64,000 nt of DNA, from contig QKWP01000037.1 of the NCBI GenBank assembly GCA_003550325.1, positions 59,338-123,337 of the forward strand, in the 5' to 3' direction. Below the pieces are notes generated by a model. That model searched no databases, was not told the origin of the DNA, and saw nothing but the letters and a program-made list of their open reading frames with translations. Position numbers and translations under genes: made by a program. This document shows, piece by piece, positions 1-11,510 of the stretch (the first letter of the stretch is position 1; the number at the start of each line of letters is the position of its first letter). This DNA is from Gigaspora rosea (taxonomy: Eukaryota > Glomeromycota > Glomeromycetes > Diversisporales > Gigasporaceae).

Positions 1-192
1 CGTGGATATAGAACATCTATGGATTAATAGTCCACTTAATTAAGTAAATTTTAGATCTTAAAACAACTTAAATGGGAATAAAAGGGAACGAACAAAATAA
101 ATTTGACTATATTACTATATATTTTAATAATAATAATTATTAAATAATTACACACGAGTTCATATTTAAATCACTTGCCTTCGCCACGTGGT

Positions 193-686
193 TATATGGG
201 GCCCTCAAAAGTAGAAACCAAGGAATTTGGCCGATCACGGGTTTTGAGAAAATCGGCAAAAACTATTTTGTTACACAAAATCAAACTTTCATTATTAAGT
301 AAAAAAAGATTGGGCCTAAAATTTTACACCTAATNTAGAAACCAAGGAATTTGGCCGATCACGGGTTTTGAGAAAATCGGCAAAAACTATTTTGTTACAC
401 AAAATCAAAACAATCTAAAATTAGGTTATTCATGATTAACAAACCTGTTTAAACAGGATTATTAGATCTGCAGATTCCGTATTACTATCGGTAAATTTCG
501 GAAATCTATTTTTAAATTATAGCGTCAAAAGCTTTTAACTGTTGTATCGCAAAAATTTATTAAGTGATCAGACTTTCATTATTAAGTAAAAAAAGATTGG
601 GCCTAAAATTTTACACCTAATCAATCAAACAGGTCAATTTTCAAAAAATAGTCAAATTCCTTGGTTTCTACTTTTGAGGGCCCATA
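193..686. mobile_element. Short terminal-inverted-repeat element with an internal partial duplication
   Basis: The ends are about 33 bp inverted copies: ATATGGGGCCCTC at 194-206 reads outward like the reverse complement of GAGGGCCCATAT at 676-687, and the match runs on through the AAACCAAGGAATTT block. No reading frame inside looks like a transposase, so it is a non-autonomous element. Bases 212-285 recur exactly at 336-409, and 285-334 recur at 572-621, with an N between the two copies. The family is not resolved; a TA flank would suit a Tc1/mariner type but this is weak. Confidence 0.65.
335..335. other. Single ambiguous base (N)
   Basis: The only N in the window. It sits exactly where a truncated copy of the surrounding repeat ends and a full copy begins, which suggests an assembly junction rather than a simple base-calling ambiguity. 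Confidence 0.9.
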
Positions 687-1529
687 TATGCAACTAACTT
701 ATACACATATCCATATAATAACTAGGCCTGTTAATCGGTCCGTCCTGAATAAAAGACTGCCCAGTCTTTTAAAAAACCGGACCAGACTGCGGACCAGGAC
801 TGAATAGGCTGAATAGAGATAGATCAGACAGACTGATGATCAATATAATACTTTTTTGCTATAATGATGAAATTAAGTTTGTTGGTATAAAGAATTTCAA
901 TACTTTTACAATAAGCTTTTCAAATTTATAATATTTGCTTATATGATTTAAGAGAGCAATAATTAATAGTTTGATAATTTTAGTCATACATAAATTATGG
1001 ATTAGAAAATAATAGTATATTAATATAAATAGCAAAATAACATCATTTAATTAACTTCGTAAATATGAACATTATAGTTAAATTCAGTTAAAAAGATTTC
1101 TGTCACTTTTAACCACTTGAATTGAAATAATATAATCATAATTGGGCATGCCAAATGTTCAATCTTGTACTGATTCAAAACAAGAATTGTCTTAATACAG
1201 TATATGAAAATATTAAGTAAATTAACAAAACGATTAGATGTTACTTGCATAGAAAAAAAATATCAATTAATATAATATTGTTAGCATTTACATGTTGTCC
1301 AATACTTAAAAATTTAGAAATATAATATATTTAATAAAACAATATAAAAAATAAAGTATATTACTAGTATCGAGTTATTTCCAAGTTAAAATCAAAAAAA
1401 ATTTTAACTGGTAAAATATTATAGTATAAAAGTTTTATATGTATTTTATAAGCACTATAAAACTATATACGCATATAAAAAAATGCCTGCTAGCAGGAAA
1501 AAAATTTTGTAAAATTAAAATTTAGAATG

Positions 1530-1685
1530 TTAAGTCTTCAGTAAACCAAAAATTAAAACACAAAACAGCCGAACTGTTTCATTATCAAGTGAATTTTGTG
1601 ATTTAGTAACTGTTAATCCAGCTAAACTAAATAGTTGTTCATATGGAACACTAGTAGACATAATAGCTAGATAATCTTTTTTGCA
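1530..1685 (-). pseudogene. hAT transposase C-terminal dimerisation region (remnant)
   Basis: Minus-strand translation gives 51 residues ending in a TAA stop. They include KDYLAIMSTSVPYEQLFSLA, which matches the conserved hAT C-terminal dimerisation block (consensus DYLAIPATSVPSERLFS). This part of the protein mediates transposase multimerisation and nuclear accumulation in hAT elements. The reading frame upstream is cut by a 130-bp insertion at 1690-1819. Beyond that insertion, possible fragments such as AMACSVDLQFAQYLYK can be read but are not conserved enough to assign. The copy therefore cannot encode a working transposase. Identification rests on the motif and on its position inside an element with hAT ends and an 8-bp duplication. 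Confidence 0.85.
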
Positions 1686-1689
1686 TATA

Positions 1690-1819
1690 GGCGTTGTTTG
1701 GAACACGAGTTTGAGGCAAGCTAATAGTTAATTTAGTCGAATGCAAATTATAATTTTATCATTAAAAATCCTTAGCTAAATTAATCATTAGCTTGTTTCA
1801 AACTTGTGTTCCAAAATAA
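1690..1819. mobile_element. 130-bp MITE nested in the hAT transposase
   Basis: Near-terminal inverted repeats of about 30 bp: TTTGGAACACGAGTTTGAGG on the left against TTTGGAACACAAGTTTGAAA from the right. Flanks TGCATATA (1682-1689) and TGCACATA (1820-1827) look like an 8-bp duplication with one mismatch. It splits the hAT reading frame, so it inserted later. No coding capacity. Confidence 0.7.
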
Positions 1820-2192
1820 TGCACATAGCTGTTATTTTGTACAAATACTGTGCAAATTGTAAATCAACTGAACACGCCATTGCTGTTATTAATAATTTTC
1901 TCTATTTTATTAACGTTAATAACAGCCCATACATTAAACGTGGGTGGTTTAATCTTGTTTAACAAACTAAGGGGGTTCTAATTGAATTTTTATAAACAAC
2001 ATTTTATAGTTGTTTCAAAATGCGTATTATCATGATAAGATTTAGTTTATTTGATATTTACTATTAGGACCGACGGTCCTTTCTGTCCATCCTAAAAGGA
2101 CTGGACCGGCCCGGTCCCTGGATGGACCGAAGGACTGTCAGTCCGGACCGGACCAATTAACAGCCCTAATAATAACCATGGGTCTAACGTAA

Positions 2193-2718
2193 TGTCACAA
2201 ATTTTAAATTTGTGACAGTGAAATTTCTATTTCTATCATTTTTCCCAAATAAGTAGTATTCTTGTAAAACCCAGTTTGGCTGGATACTCCCATGTGAATC
2301 TCTTATTTTTATTAAATTGTAATAGCACGTCAAAGTGCTAGCATGCTTGCGTGTTAAGGGGTGCAAGTTTCGAATATTTTCGATAGCACATTAAACGTGA
2401 TAGGCTTAGTTGTGTTAGCACGTTGTGTAATAAACAGCACATTAATGTGTCTACTAATTAATTCAAATATATATAAACGAACCACTTCAGCTTCAATAAA
2501 GATGTAGTCTTTCCATTAGTCACCCTTTGTTCAATATAAAAATTATGCTCTCCAAAACCTTCTTTAAATAAAAATACATTCTTTTATAATATATGCCTAA
2601 TAAATCATAAATATTCGCATTCCATAAATTATTACCAAATTCATGCGACCTTCTAAAGTCAACCATCGGAGTTAAACTCAGCATGAAAGTACAAAGCTCT
2701 CCCATTACGATGGTGACA
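2193..2718 (+). repeat. 5' LTR of the non-autonomous element
   Basis: 526 bp, TG...CA ends. It begins with a 25-bp palindrome (TGTCACAAA...TTTGTGACA). It carries a TATATATAAACG stretch near 2469-2480, followed by AATAAAG, a plausible core promoter and polyadenylation signal. Several TAGCACGT-type words recur inside, giving a palindromic texture. Confidence 0.85.
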
Positions 2719-3559
2719 TATGGTGCCAGTTGTGTAGATGGATATTCTTTCTCATTTTGAAGTGAAAAAGACCTTTGTCAAGCCCAAAGCTGTGAGCCTA
2801 TGATGATGTTAATTTGTCCAATGCATCCGACCTGAACTCTATAAAGAAAGAAGCCTGGAAGACATAGCCCACGTGATATCAATTATGCCAAGTTGTTATC
2901 AAAAAAGAAGACCGAGGATTTTTCTGTATTTGAAGTAGATATATTATCCTTTATGGACCTGTAAGCCGTGGAATTAGGCCTTGTACCAGCCTGTGAGTAG
3001 GTACTATGCAAGGAGAAGAAACGGTATGACATGAATGATTGAGAAAATTAAGGTTATTTCTCGTATGATTACCTGGACATAAAAGATGGAAGAAACGGGT
3101 TATGCTGAGCCCATACATAAATTGAACAGAATGAAAAAAATTTTTATAGCAAGGATCGCTCAAAAGGATGTGGCAAGGCCAAAGGATGGTCATGACTATT
3201 ATGTGCGAGGAAGGGCACATGATATAGTAAAGAATACTAGTCCTTCAATAAAATCTACGTAAAGTTAATATTCACTAATAAAATCTGACCTCAATGAAGA
3301 ATAAGTAGTAGAGAAGCCTTGTAAAAGATAGAAGGAATTTTTGAAGTTTTAATTTGAAGGAGGATGACGTGAGTATGCCTAATGTTGGCAATTCACAAAT
3401 GTGCTGAGAGACAGTGATTGCAACGAGGGACACTATGTCTGGAATTTAGTTTGGATTAATTTTTTGAATTTTTTTTTAATAAGGATTTCTTGTATTGTAT
3501 TTGTTGGGTCGCAGTTTAGATTATCGGTTTGCAGGAACTCGCTCTCAAGGGGAGGAGTA
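2719..3559 (+). other. Interior of the non-autonomous LTR element, no recognisable genes
   Basis: 840 bp between the LTRs. The longest frame is 89 codons on the minus strand and shows no retroelement motif. The sequence is less AT-biased than its surroundings and ends in the polypurine tract at about 3547-3559. It probably carries only packaging and priming signals. Confidence 0.6.
2721..2737 (+). promoter_or_regulatory. Primer-binding site
   Basis: TGGTGCCAGTTGTGTAG starts two bases downstream of the LTR. It is complementary to a tRNA 3' end of the form ...GGCACCA. The same site, with one change, follows the LTR at 60254. Confidence 0.7.
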
Positions 3560-4574
3560 TGTCACAAATTTTAAATTTGTGATATGAAATTTCAAATTCT
3601 ATCATTTTTCCCAAATAAGTAGTATTCTTGTAAAACCCGGTTTGGTCAAATACTCCTATGTGAATCTCTTATTTTTATTAAATTGTAATAGCACGTTAAC
3701 ATGCTAGCACGCTTGCGTGTTAAGGGGCACAAGTTTTGAATATTCTCGATAGCACGTTAAGGGTAGAGGGTACTATTTTGAAATTACATATAAACTCAAT
3801 GGCAAATTTTTTAAAAAAAAGGTTTTTATTAAATATAACATTTATAAATATTTAAATATAATTATTAGCTAGGTTTTTCTGATTCCAATACTAGTAAAAT
3901 TATTAAAATCAGATAAGTATTTAACAAGATATGATTGTTTAAAGATAGTATATTACAAATTTTATATGTAAATCAGCTAATCAGAATTAGGAATTTTGTA
4001 CTATACAAAAAAATTAGGGGTAATCCAAAAAGACTTTGTGATATATGTAAGCACGTTTTCTTGAAATAATACAGCCCCTAAAATTTAACTATAATAAACA
4101 AGAGGTTTTAATCTACAGGCCACAAAATTTTGGCAAAAATTAATTGCGGCTTTAAAAATTTCTATTAATGGTATAATTTCTTTATCTATGTAAATCTCAA
4201 TTTGCCACCAATATCATATGAAAAATGATTGACATATCCTCTACCCTTAAACATGCTAGACTTAGTTGTGTTAGCATGTCGTGTAGTAAACCGCATGTTA
4301 ACATGTTTACTAATTAATTCAAATGTATATAAATGAACCACTTCAGCTTCAATAAAGATATAGTCTTTTCATTAGTCACCCTTTGTTCAATATAAAATTT
4401 ATGCTCTCCAAAACCTTCTTTAATTAAAATACATTCTTTTTATAATAAATGCCTAATAAATCATAAATATCCGCATTCCATAAATTATTACCAAATTTAT
4501 GCGACCTTCTAATGTCAACCATTGGAGTTAAACTCAGCATGAAAGTACGAAGCTCTCCTATTATAATGGTGACA
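3560..4574 (+). repeat. 3' LTR, interrupted by a MITE
   Basis: Matches the left LTR on both sides of a 486-bp insertion at 3761-4246. Removing the insertion and one TTAA gives an LTR of about 525 bp, equal to the left one. Substitutions between the two LTRs are frequent by eye, so the element is not recent. Confidence 0.85.
3761..4246. mobile_element. 486-bp MITE with TTAA target-site duplication
   Basis: Ends GGGTAGAGGGTA and, inverted, GGGTAGAGGATA. It is flanked by TTAA at 3757-3760 and 4247-4250. The left LTR of the host element (GCACATTAAACGTG) shows the empty site with one TTAA. TTAA duplication is the hallmark of the piggyBac and Kolobok superfamilies; the GGG terminus leaves the choice open. 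No coding capacity. Confidence 0.85.
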
Positions 4575-4932
4575 GTAACAACCTGTGCATCACTCAATCA
4601 ATAATTTAAACATTTTTTGTGGAATTTTTTTCGTTTGTTCATAAAACTTCTTACTTACTAACCCAACTTTTTTCTCTCTTTAAAATGTTCGCATAGTTGA
4701 CGATCTTGAAGCTCAACACTTTCATTTATTACATAAGTTAGCTGTGCAGCATGCAATGCCGTGCAGAACCAGTACGATCAGCCATGTGTTGATGATTAAA
4801 CTCAAGATATACTAATATTTACAAAGATTTATTAAATAAAATGCCTGATGTTATTATTTTCACAAATATTACAATAGTGCTATTATGTTTTAAAAAAAAA
4901 GATATTTGATCATTTAATATCTTGGTTACTTG

Positions 4933-5058
4933 TATTAGTGGATCGATCCTTGATAGTAATAATGGAAATACATAACTAATACTGATCAGCCACTTATGCA
5001 GTTGAACAGTATTAGTTATATATTTTCAATATTACTGTCAAGAATCAATCCACTAATG
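4933..5058. repeat. 126-bp inverted repeat (MITE-like hairpin)
   Basis: Left arm ATTAGTGGATCGATCCTTGA and the reverse complement of the right arm ATTAGTGGATTGATTCTTGA match, and continue through TAACTAATACTG. Arms are about 55 bp with a short loop. No clear duplication of the flanks was found. Confidence 0.65.
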
Positions 5059-5983
5059 CCCAACGACCAGAAACATTATTATTATGAATTTCTTTGATAT
5101 TCAAGTTAGTTAAGATTGAATTAGTTTAGCTTTTTTGAAATATTACAATTGTAGGTTATTGCAAAAAATTTGTTATAAAACTTACTTGCTATTCTAGTAT
5201 AAGGTTAAGTTGGTTATTATTCAAATTATTGTGATTACTATCATGTGCTACTGTAAAAATTCTGTTATGCAGTCATGTGATTTCATCACATCTGGCTTGT
5301 TTTGGCAGATAGAAATTGGCCCAATCGGCTAATTCTAAAGTGATTCACAGTGCTATTATGATTGTTTCTTTCATATAATGACTCTGCCATTCTGATTAAA
5401 GCTACACAAATTTAATTTTTCATTTTGCATTACTTGCAAATCCAATTTTTCAAAAAAATTTTTAATTCCAATAAGCAAATTATTCCATTTTTTGCTATAT
5501 AATTTTTTCTTTGGTGTACTTGATGGCAATCTTAATTTTTTGGAATTACCCGCCAGATCTAAAAAAAGATTCAAAATTTTCTGATTCCATGTTATCAAGC
5601 TGAAAAAATCTTTTGTGGCCTTATCATGTAACATGAGCTTATTAATTTACAATAAATTTAAAAAAATCCAACCCACCAACTTAAAATTTTGAAACACCCT
5701 GCTAAATAAAAAATTAATTTTGTGTAGTCTTATTTTTATTAATACTCTGCAAACTTCAAGCTCAATAAAACTTACTTATCAAATTATTTGCTAGTATAGC
5801 CCAAAACTTATATATATAATGTTCAATGCAAATGCATTTCATTAATTGGCACTTTTGGTATCAAAAAAAAAATGTAAAATGAAAAATTAACTTCATGTGG
5901 CCTAATTATATATAGTTATTCAATCTTAACAATTATGTGTAATCACAACATTAACCAGAAAATTCTTGCATCTAACAAGTTAC
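5059..5983. other. AT-rich intergenic DNA, one weak open frame
   Basis: No recognisable gene. An 87-codon minus-strand frame at 5371-5634 is rich in Lys, Leu and Phe and matches nothing I know; with this base composition it may be chance or the relic of a decayed gene. Confidence 0.5.
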
Positions 5984-5991
5984 CATAGGAT

Positions 5992-6673
5992 CAGGGATGG
6001 TAAATGACCTCGGTCATTTGACAATTTTTCAAATGACCTCAAGTGACCTCAAAATGATCGCTCATTTGAGGTCATTCAAATTTTGGGTCATTTGGAAATG
6101 ACTCGTGACCAAATGACTATGGTCATTTCCAAATGACCGGGGTCATTTGGTCATTAGGTCATTTTGCATAGATTGACATTCTACCGATCACGTTACATAT
6201 GTTCGATTATTTCTCAATTCACGTCGATTATTAATTAACATTCAAATTCGAAAATGATTTATATCATTTTACAATTGGTAAATTATTATTCGAGAACTTT
6301 TTTTTATTTCTTTAAAAAAAGTAAATACATTATTTTTTTGTCTAGTGTTTTTTTTCTTTAATCACTTCATACCTTCGATTAGAATGTCGTTTTACAACCG
6401 GTCTGAAAATGACCTAGTCATTTAGCCAAAATACAAATGGAGCAAATGATTTGGTTATTTGTCATGTGTAATATTAATAATTTTTATTAAATAGCATCTA
6501 ACAACGTTTTATTTTACGAAGAAGAATAATCAATTTTGATTGGCTAAAGTATTAGATAATCAATTAACCAGAGTTAAATGACCTTCTTAAGTCATTTGGG
6601 CCGTGAAATGACCAATGACTGGTCATTTGTCATTTGAGTCATTTGGGTCATTTAAAGTCATTTACCATCCCTG
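5992..6673. mobile_element. 682-bp hAT MITE
   Basis: Perfect terminal inverted repeats CAGGGATGGTAAATGAC and an 8-bp duplication, CATAGGAT, at 5984-5991 and 6674-6681. The ends are packed with AAATGACC/GGTCATTT words in both orientations (6004-6180 and 6570-6660), likely transposase-binding subterminal repeats. The middle is AT-rich with no transposase. Confidence 0.92.
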
Positions 6674-6719
6674 CATAGGATCATGCCATAAAAACCTTAA
6701 GGGTTAAAATAACAAATTG

Positions 6720-7030
6720 ATATAAAGTCATCACTCTTCCATTCAGGTAATAATCATTTTACTAACAATCACTTCAAAGATACCATATTTCATTGACACT
6801 CATTTTACTAATAGATTTATATTACAGACAATTTACAGACAAAGTTTATCTTGTAAACATATTTTACTGATAATATAAATAATTTCAAACTTTATCTTAA
6901 TAATAATAACTAGAATTACTTTGAAAATGAACTATTAGTAAAAATATATTTTGTTCACTAAAACAAACATGTTTCTAAATTAATTATCTGTAAAATAAGC
7001 TTTCAATGAAATGAAAGTTAGTGAAATGTA
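6720..7030. repeat. Diffuse inverted repeat of TTTACTAACA/ACAGACAA units
   Basis: The left half carries short units such as CATTTTACTAACAATCACTT and TTACAGACAA. The right half carries their inverted forms (TTAGTGAAATG, TATCTGTAAAAT). Organisation and wording resemble the long-inverted-repeat element at 30579-31490, so this may be an old relative. Boundaries are not defined. Confidence 0.4.
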
Positions 7031-8113
7031 GTTTTCTTAAAATATGGAGTTGTTTGGAACTGGAAGAAAGCAAAAATCTGATGAACAATAAAATTCAACT
7101 AAAGTTAAATTAAAAAAAGCATTTTAATTAGTTACATTATTAATTTGAAATTATTAACCTAACTCAGTTAAAGAAAAAAAGATCGAATTAATCACCTTTT
7201 ATATAAAAACATAAATCGATTAACCCTTTGATTACCTGATTTTATCAAACAATTAATTTATTCCATTGTTAGATTAATCACCCACATTATCTAATTTTGC
7301 CCTAGATTACATGATATCATTAATAATATTAACAATTGCATTAGAACCTTTCAACCATTACGACTAGAATAAGAAGAATTATAAGAGTGAAATTTGAACT
7401 ACTAGCAGAAGAACTATTTACAAGAAATCTCAGAAATACTTAACATTATTTGACTACACTGCAACAAGACCCTAAAATAACCTCAATCCACCAATTCAAG
7501 AGTCTTGCACAATTAAAAGATACTAGTTTGATTAAATAGTAGTGTTGTTGGTAGTTTTTAGCTATACACCTAATATCCACCCTCTCACAATGTGCAGCAT
7601 ATAATTATAGATAAGCTATTGTAGTTTATATCAGTAATTAAGTAGTAATTATAAAAAGGTGAAGTAGTATATATTAGAATTATCACAATTTCTATTGTGA
7701 ATTACTATAAAAATTTTACTACAAACTTACTTGGCATATAATACATTTTAAAGTTTAGTTAGCAATGAAATTATTCATTCGAATACTATAAAAAATCGGC
7801 CAATATGGGTGTTAAAGCAGCAATTTTTAATATTACATGCTGTTATCAAAATGGTATTGGTACAAAGAGAGATATTTAGAATATAGATGCTTGACGCAGC
7901 TGATGAAGAATGACGCATGATGCAGCTCAACCATTATGTTTTATGGTCACGTGAGCAGTTGCATCAGGCATCATTAATTCAGAGTGCAAATTATTGGTTC
8001 AAAAAGTGTAGAAGTCTTTTGAAATAATAAATCACCCGATAATATCAATCCTGAATTTAAGAGAGTATAAATTATCTTGGATTGATTATAATAATTTCAA
8101 AGTTATCAAGAAA
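7031..8113. other. AT-rich intergenic DNA
   Basis: No recognisable gene, TIR pair or RNA. The stretch leads into the broken kinase at 8115. Confidence 0.5.
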
Positions 8114-8114
8114 T

Positions 8115-8654
8115 GAGGGAAAAGGAGGATTTGCAACTGTATATTGGGCAAATTAGTTGGTAGAATTAACTTAAAGTAATTCGTAATTCAAACGAAAAGA
8201 GCAAGAATTTATCCAGGAATTGAAAAATTACCGCGAAATTGGTTATGAGAATCCTTCATTCTTGAACTGTGAAGGAGCATCAAGAAATGATTATGGTGAT
8301 TATACTATTGTCATGATGATTGCACCAAAAGGATCGTTATGACAATCTTGTAGAAGCATCACAATTGGAATGGAGGGATAAATTGAATATCTTGAATGGT
8401 ATAGCTTTTGATCTTGAGTCAATTCATTCGCAGGAACTCGTTCATAGAGATTTACACAGCGGGAATATTTTGCAAGGAGATACTTTGCAAGAAGCATATA
8501 TCACTGATCTTGGACTTTCTAAAAGTGAAAGGAAGGAAAAATTTGTAGTACTCTTCTGTATATAGCACCTGAGGTTTTAGTTGGTCAACTGTATACTAAA
8601 GCATCAGATATTTACAGTCTTGGAGTTATCATGACCCGGACAAAGAGCATTTAA
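8115..8654 (+). pseudogene. Protein kinase domain pseudogene
   Basis: Fragments of one Ser/Thr or TKL-type kinase catalytic domain lie in order on the plus strand but in shifting frames. A glycine-rich loop, GKGGFATVY, is at about 8117-8145. The ATP-anchoring Lys lies in LKVIRNSNEKSK after a stop. EFIQELKNYREIGYENPSFL and VMMIAPKGS follow. Then comes an open stretch at 8320-8565 with the catalytic loop HRDLHSGNIL and ITDLGLS in the DFG position. YIAPEVL, the APE motif, and KASDIYSLGVIM come last. At least three frame changes and stops (for example TAG after the loop, TAA at 8652) make it non-functional, and the C-lobe after helix F is missing. Such kinases form very large families in Rhizophagus. 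D for F before DLG and the retained HRD Asp show that catalytic residues were once intact. Confidence 0.88.
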
Positions 8655-11510
8655 TGGAATTCGTTTGATGAATATCTTGTAACAAGAATTATTAATGCCT
8701 AGTTGTTAGCTGATCCTATAGCAAAAATTAACAACTGGGCATTTTTTACTTGATGAATGGATATGAATTATTAGTAAAATTTTTATGATCTGGGCAAAAA
8801 TTGTCATTCCGATCCAGCGACCATGATTCCGATGCACTCCGATGCATCCCGACCCAGAATTTTGGAACCCCTGTATGATCGCATTCCTACAAGGTTGTGC
8901 TCCGGATGATCATGTGATGTTCTCGGCTACTTAGTAGTGATAACGATAATGATTTACCGGTATATTGAGTTGCACTTTTAATTGCTTTCGTTTTTGTATC
9001 TTACAGTAATTTTGTGCACGAAATTAAAAAAAAGAAAAGAAAAGGAAAAAAATTATATTTAACTGAATGAAGAATAACATCAAACTTATTATCGTTATAA
9101 TTCAAGTTCACTAAAAGACCTTAATTAATAATATATTTTGCGTTTATAAGAAACAAAAATTAATTTATTAGAATCTTACCGGTAATATCATTATATTATC
9201 CGTTAAAAGTTCTTTATTTTTTATCATTATATTTTCTGTTAAAAGTTCTTTATTTTTTAAATATAACTTTCGATACTTATTTGTATTTTCGTAAGGAAAA
9301 ATTTTCTTAGTTCTTTATATAATGTTATTTTTTTTTTATTATCATAAAAATTGCAATCAACCTTTCTAATACCGAATTGAAAAGTCATTAAAGCCCATAG
9401 CATTTTTATAACGAATTATTTATTATATATTTTGAAAATTTTAAGTATTTATATCCGGAGTTAGTTATAGAGAGGTTCGTTGTATAGGGTCAACTATTTA
9501 TAAAAAAATTTATTGAATAAAAATAAATTGGTTTTATTAAATAGTTTTTGTTTTTCATTAAATAAAATGTATAAACCTTTTAATTATTATTATTATTATC
9601 TTTGAAATGTTCATTAAATTTATTAATTAATTGAAATGTACAGTATTTTAACGCAGCCTTGTACAAATTTAAGGTATACTTAAAGATCCGAATCAGAACC
9701 GAAATTTCGAATCGGATCCAAGCAAATACCCGTAAAATTTTTTAGATATAAAAATCTAAATTTCAAGTATAAACTCAAATTTTACATTATATTTTTTTGT
9801 GATAGAGTTTAGAACCGGTTTTCTTATGTTAAAACCGGTATTGATCGATTTAAAATTAGAAAATAAACCAGTTCCAAACTCTAGTTTTGTGATACGTATT
9901 TTATTTTTAATAAAAATTTTATACATACGTAACTTATTTAAACCACCATTTGTGCCGAATAGTTCTTGACTATATTTGGTTTCTGAATTCTTATTGTGCA
10001 GTTTTCTGTTTATAATAACATTTTTTTAGACAATCGGCAAAATTTAAGTACTGAATTATTGAAGATGCTTACAATGGGGTTTCAGAATTAAAACCAGAGA
10101 ATCTTTTTTTATTTTTCCGTAATTAAACATAGTATAATGTTATTTAAAAAATCCTACTTATTTTCAAAATACACCACTTATTTGTTAATTTTGAAACCCT
10201 CCCAATGTAGTATTTTAACCAAAGAAAAGAATGAACTTGTATTTGATATGATTTTGATTTGAATATTTGAGACTGAAATAATTTGTTTTATGTTCATCCG
10301 CTTTCAAATATCACATAGCCGGGATTTTTAAATATACCATTTTTGTAAAAATGTCCGTAATCTTTTTTAATCAAAATATATATTATTCAGGATATATTTG
10401 GTATTATATTATTGCGACATTTTAAGTTCGACCAATAATCATAATAAAGATACTAGCATTACATTAAATCTAGATTACGAAGCCACTCACAAGAACAATT
10501 TCTAATTACACATAATACGAATAATTAAGGGGTTTGTTGGTATGATCTTATTTGGTAGCATGATCCGGTTTAAATTTACTGCTTTAGTTAATTTCAGATA
10601 TCAAACTTTTTTAATATCTGGGCAACAAAAAATATTGTGACTTGCATGATACTGCAGCATTTGTACCTTGATTTTGAAACTGTTTCCGAACTCGGAAATT
10701 TATAGAATGGGTATTGATTTACTAAAATATTCCGAAAATGGAATCACAATAATTCCGAAAATGCTAAAAATTTAAGAAATTGAGTAAGGCCAAGAAAAAA
10801 ACCCTTTAAATCATGCTTTTGAATATTTATCTTTATTAAAAATACCATATCATCGGATCTGCTTAATCAATAGAATAACCTTCGTCCATAAATCTGGCCA
10901 ATATTGCAGATCATCGACCAGATTTAAAAACTTTGTTCTAGATCTGCCAACTTGACCAAAATTATAAACGGTGGGTTTCTAGATGATGTAAATTCACCAA
11001 TATATTTTAAAAACCAGGTAGCTGAAATCATTTAAGAATTCAATACTGTATTATTCAAATCGTTTCATTTAAGACAATTCAAATGATATTTAAAATAAAA
11101 AGTATTAAGTTATTTAATTATAAAAAATTTTTTTTTATTAAAGGCTGATATTCAAAAAGTACGACTTACAATTTTTCTCTTGGAATTCTTGCCATTATCA
11201 AAAACAGATTATAATTTCAAGTCGTTTAATGAATGATATTGACTGTTAGCCAAAAATTTTCGAACTAAAAAACCAATTGGTCTAAACAACTAGGCGCCGT
11301 TAAATTATTTTGTTATTGGATTTTCTTTTTCTTTCATTTCATTTTCTTTTCCTTCTTTGCTTTTTCCTTTCCTTTTCTTTAACCAATTTCAAAAAAAAAA
11401 AAGAAAGAAAAAAATAGATACAAATAAAAGAAAATAAATTAAGTGATAAAAACTTTTTTTAAAAAAAAAAAAAATAGAAAACAAATAAATACAGTAAATA
11501 AAAAATATAT
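8655..11510. other. Long gene-free AT-rich stretch
   Basis: No coding frame above about 60 codons has recognisable content. 8700-8950 is slightly more GC-rich, with CCGATGCACTCCGATGCATC-type short repeats, and may be an old element end. 9195-9260 repeats the phrase GTTAAAAGTTCTTTATTTTT twice. 11330-11480 is homopolymer-rich. Confidence 0.5.

Larger units (their letters stand above)
723..2168 (-). mobile_element. hAT-family DNA transposon, decayed
   Basis: Terminal inverted repeats begin TAGGCCTGTTAATCGGTCC on the left and read TAGGGCTGTTAATTGGTCC from the right end. The element is flanked by a perfect 8-bp target-site duplication, ATAATAAC, at 715-722 and 2169-2176. An 8-bp duplication and TAGGG-type ends are diagnostic of hAT elements. 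Just inside both ends lie many GGACC/GGTCC subterminal motifs, typical of transposase-binding sites. The minus strand keeps the C-terminal hAT dimerisation region (1530-1685). The rest of the transposase is not recognisable, and a smaller element is nested at 1690-1819. Confidence 0.9.
2193..4574 (+). mobile_element. Non-autonomous LTR retrotransposon (about 840-bp interior)
   Basis: Two direct repeats starting TGTCACAAATTTTAAATTTG and ending GGTGACA lie at 2193-2718 and 3560-4574; the second is lengthened by a nested MITE. A primer-binding site starts two bases after the left LTR, and a purine tract (AAGGGGAGGAGTA) abuts the right LTR. A 4-bp duplication, GTAA, lies at 2189-2192 and 4575-4578. 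The interior carries no gag or pol. The LTR end and primer-binding site resemble those of the autonomous element starting at 59680, so that family may supply the proteins. Confidence 0.85.
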
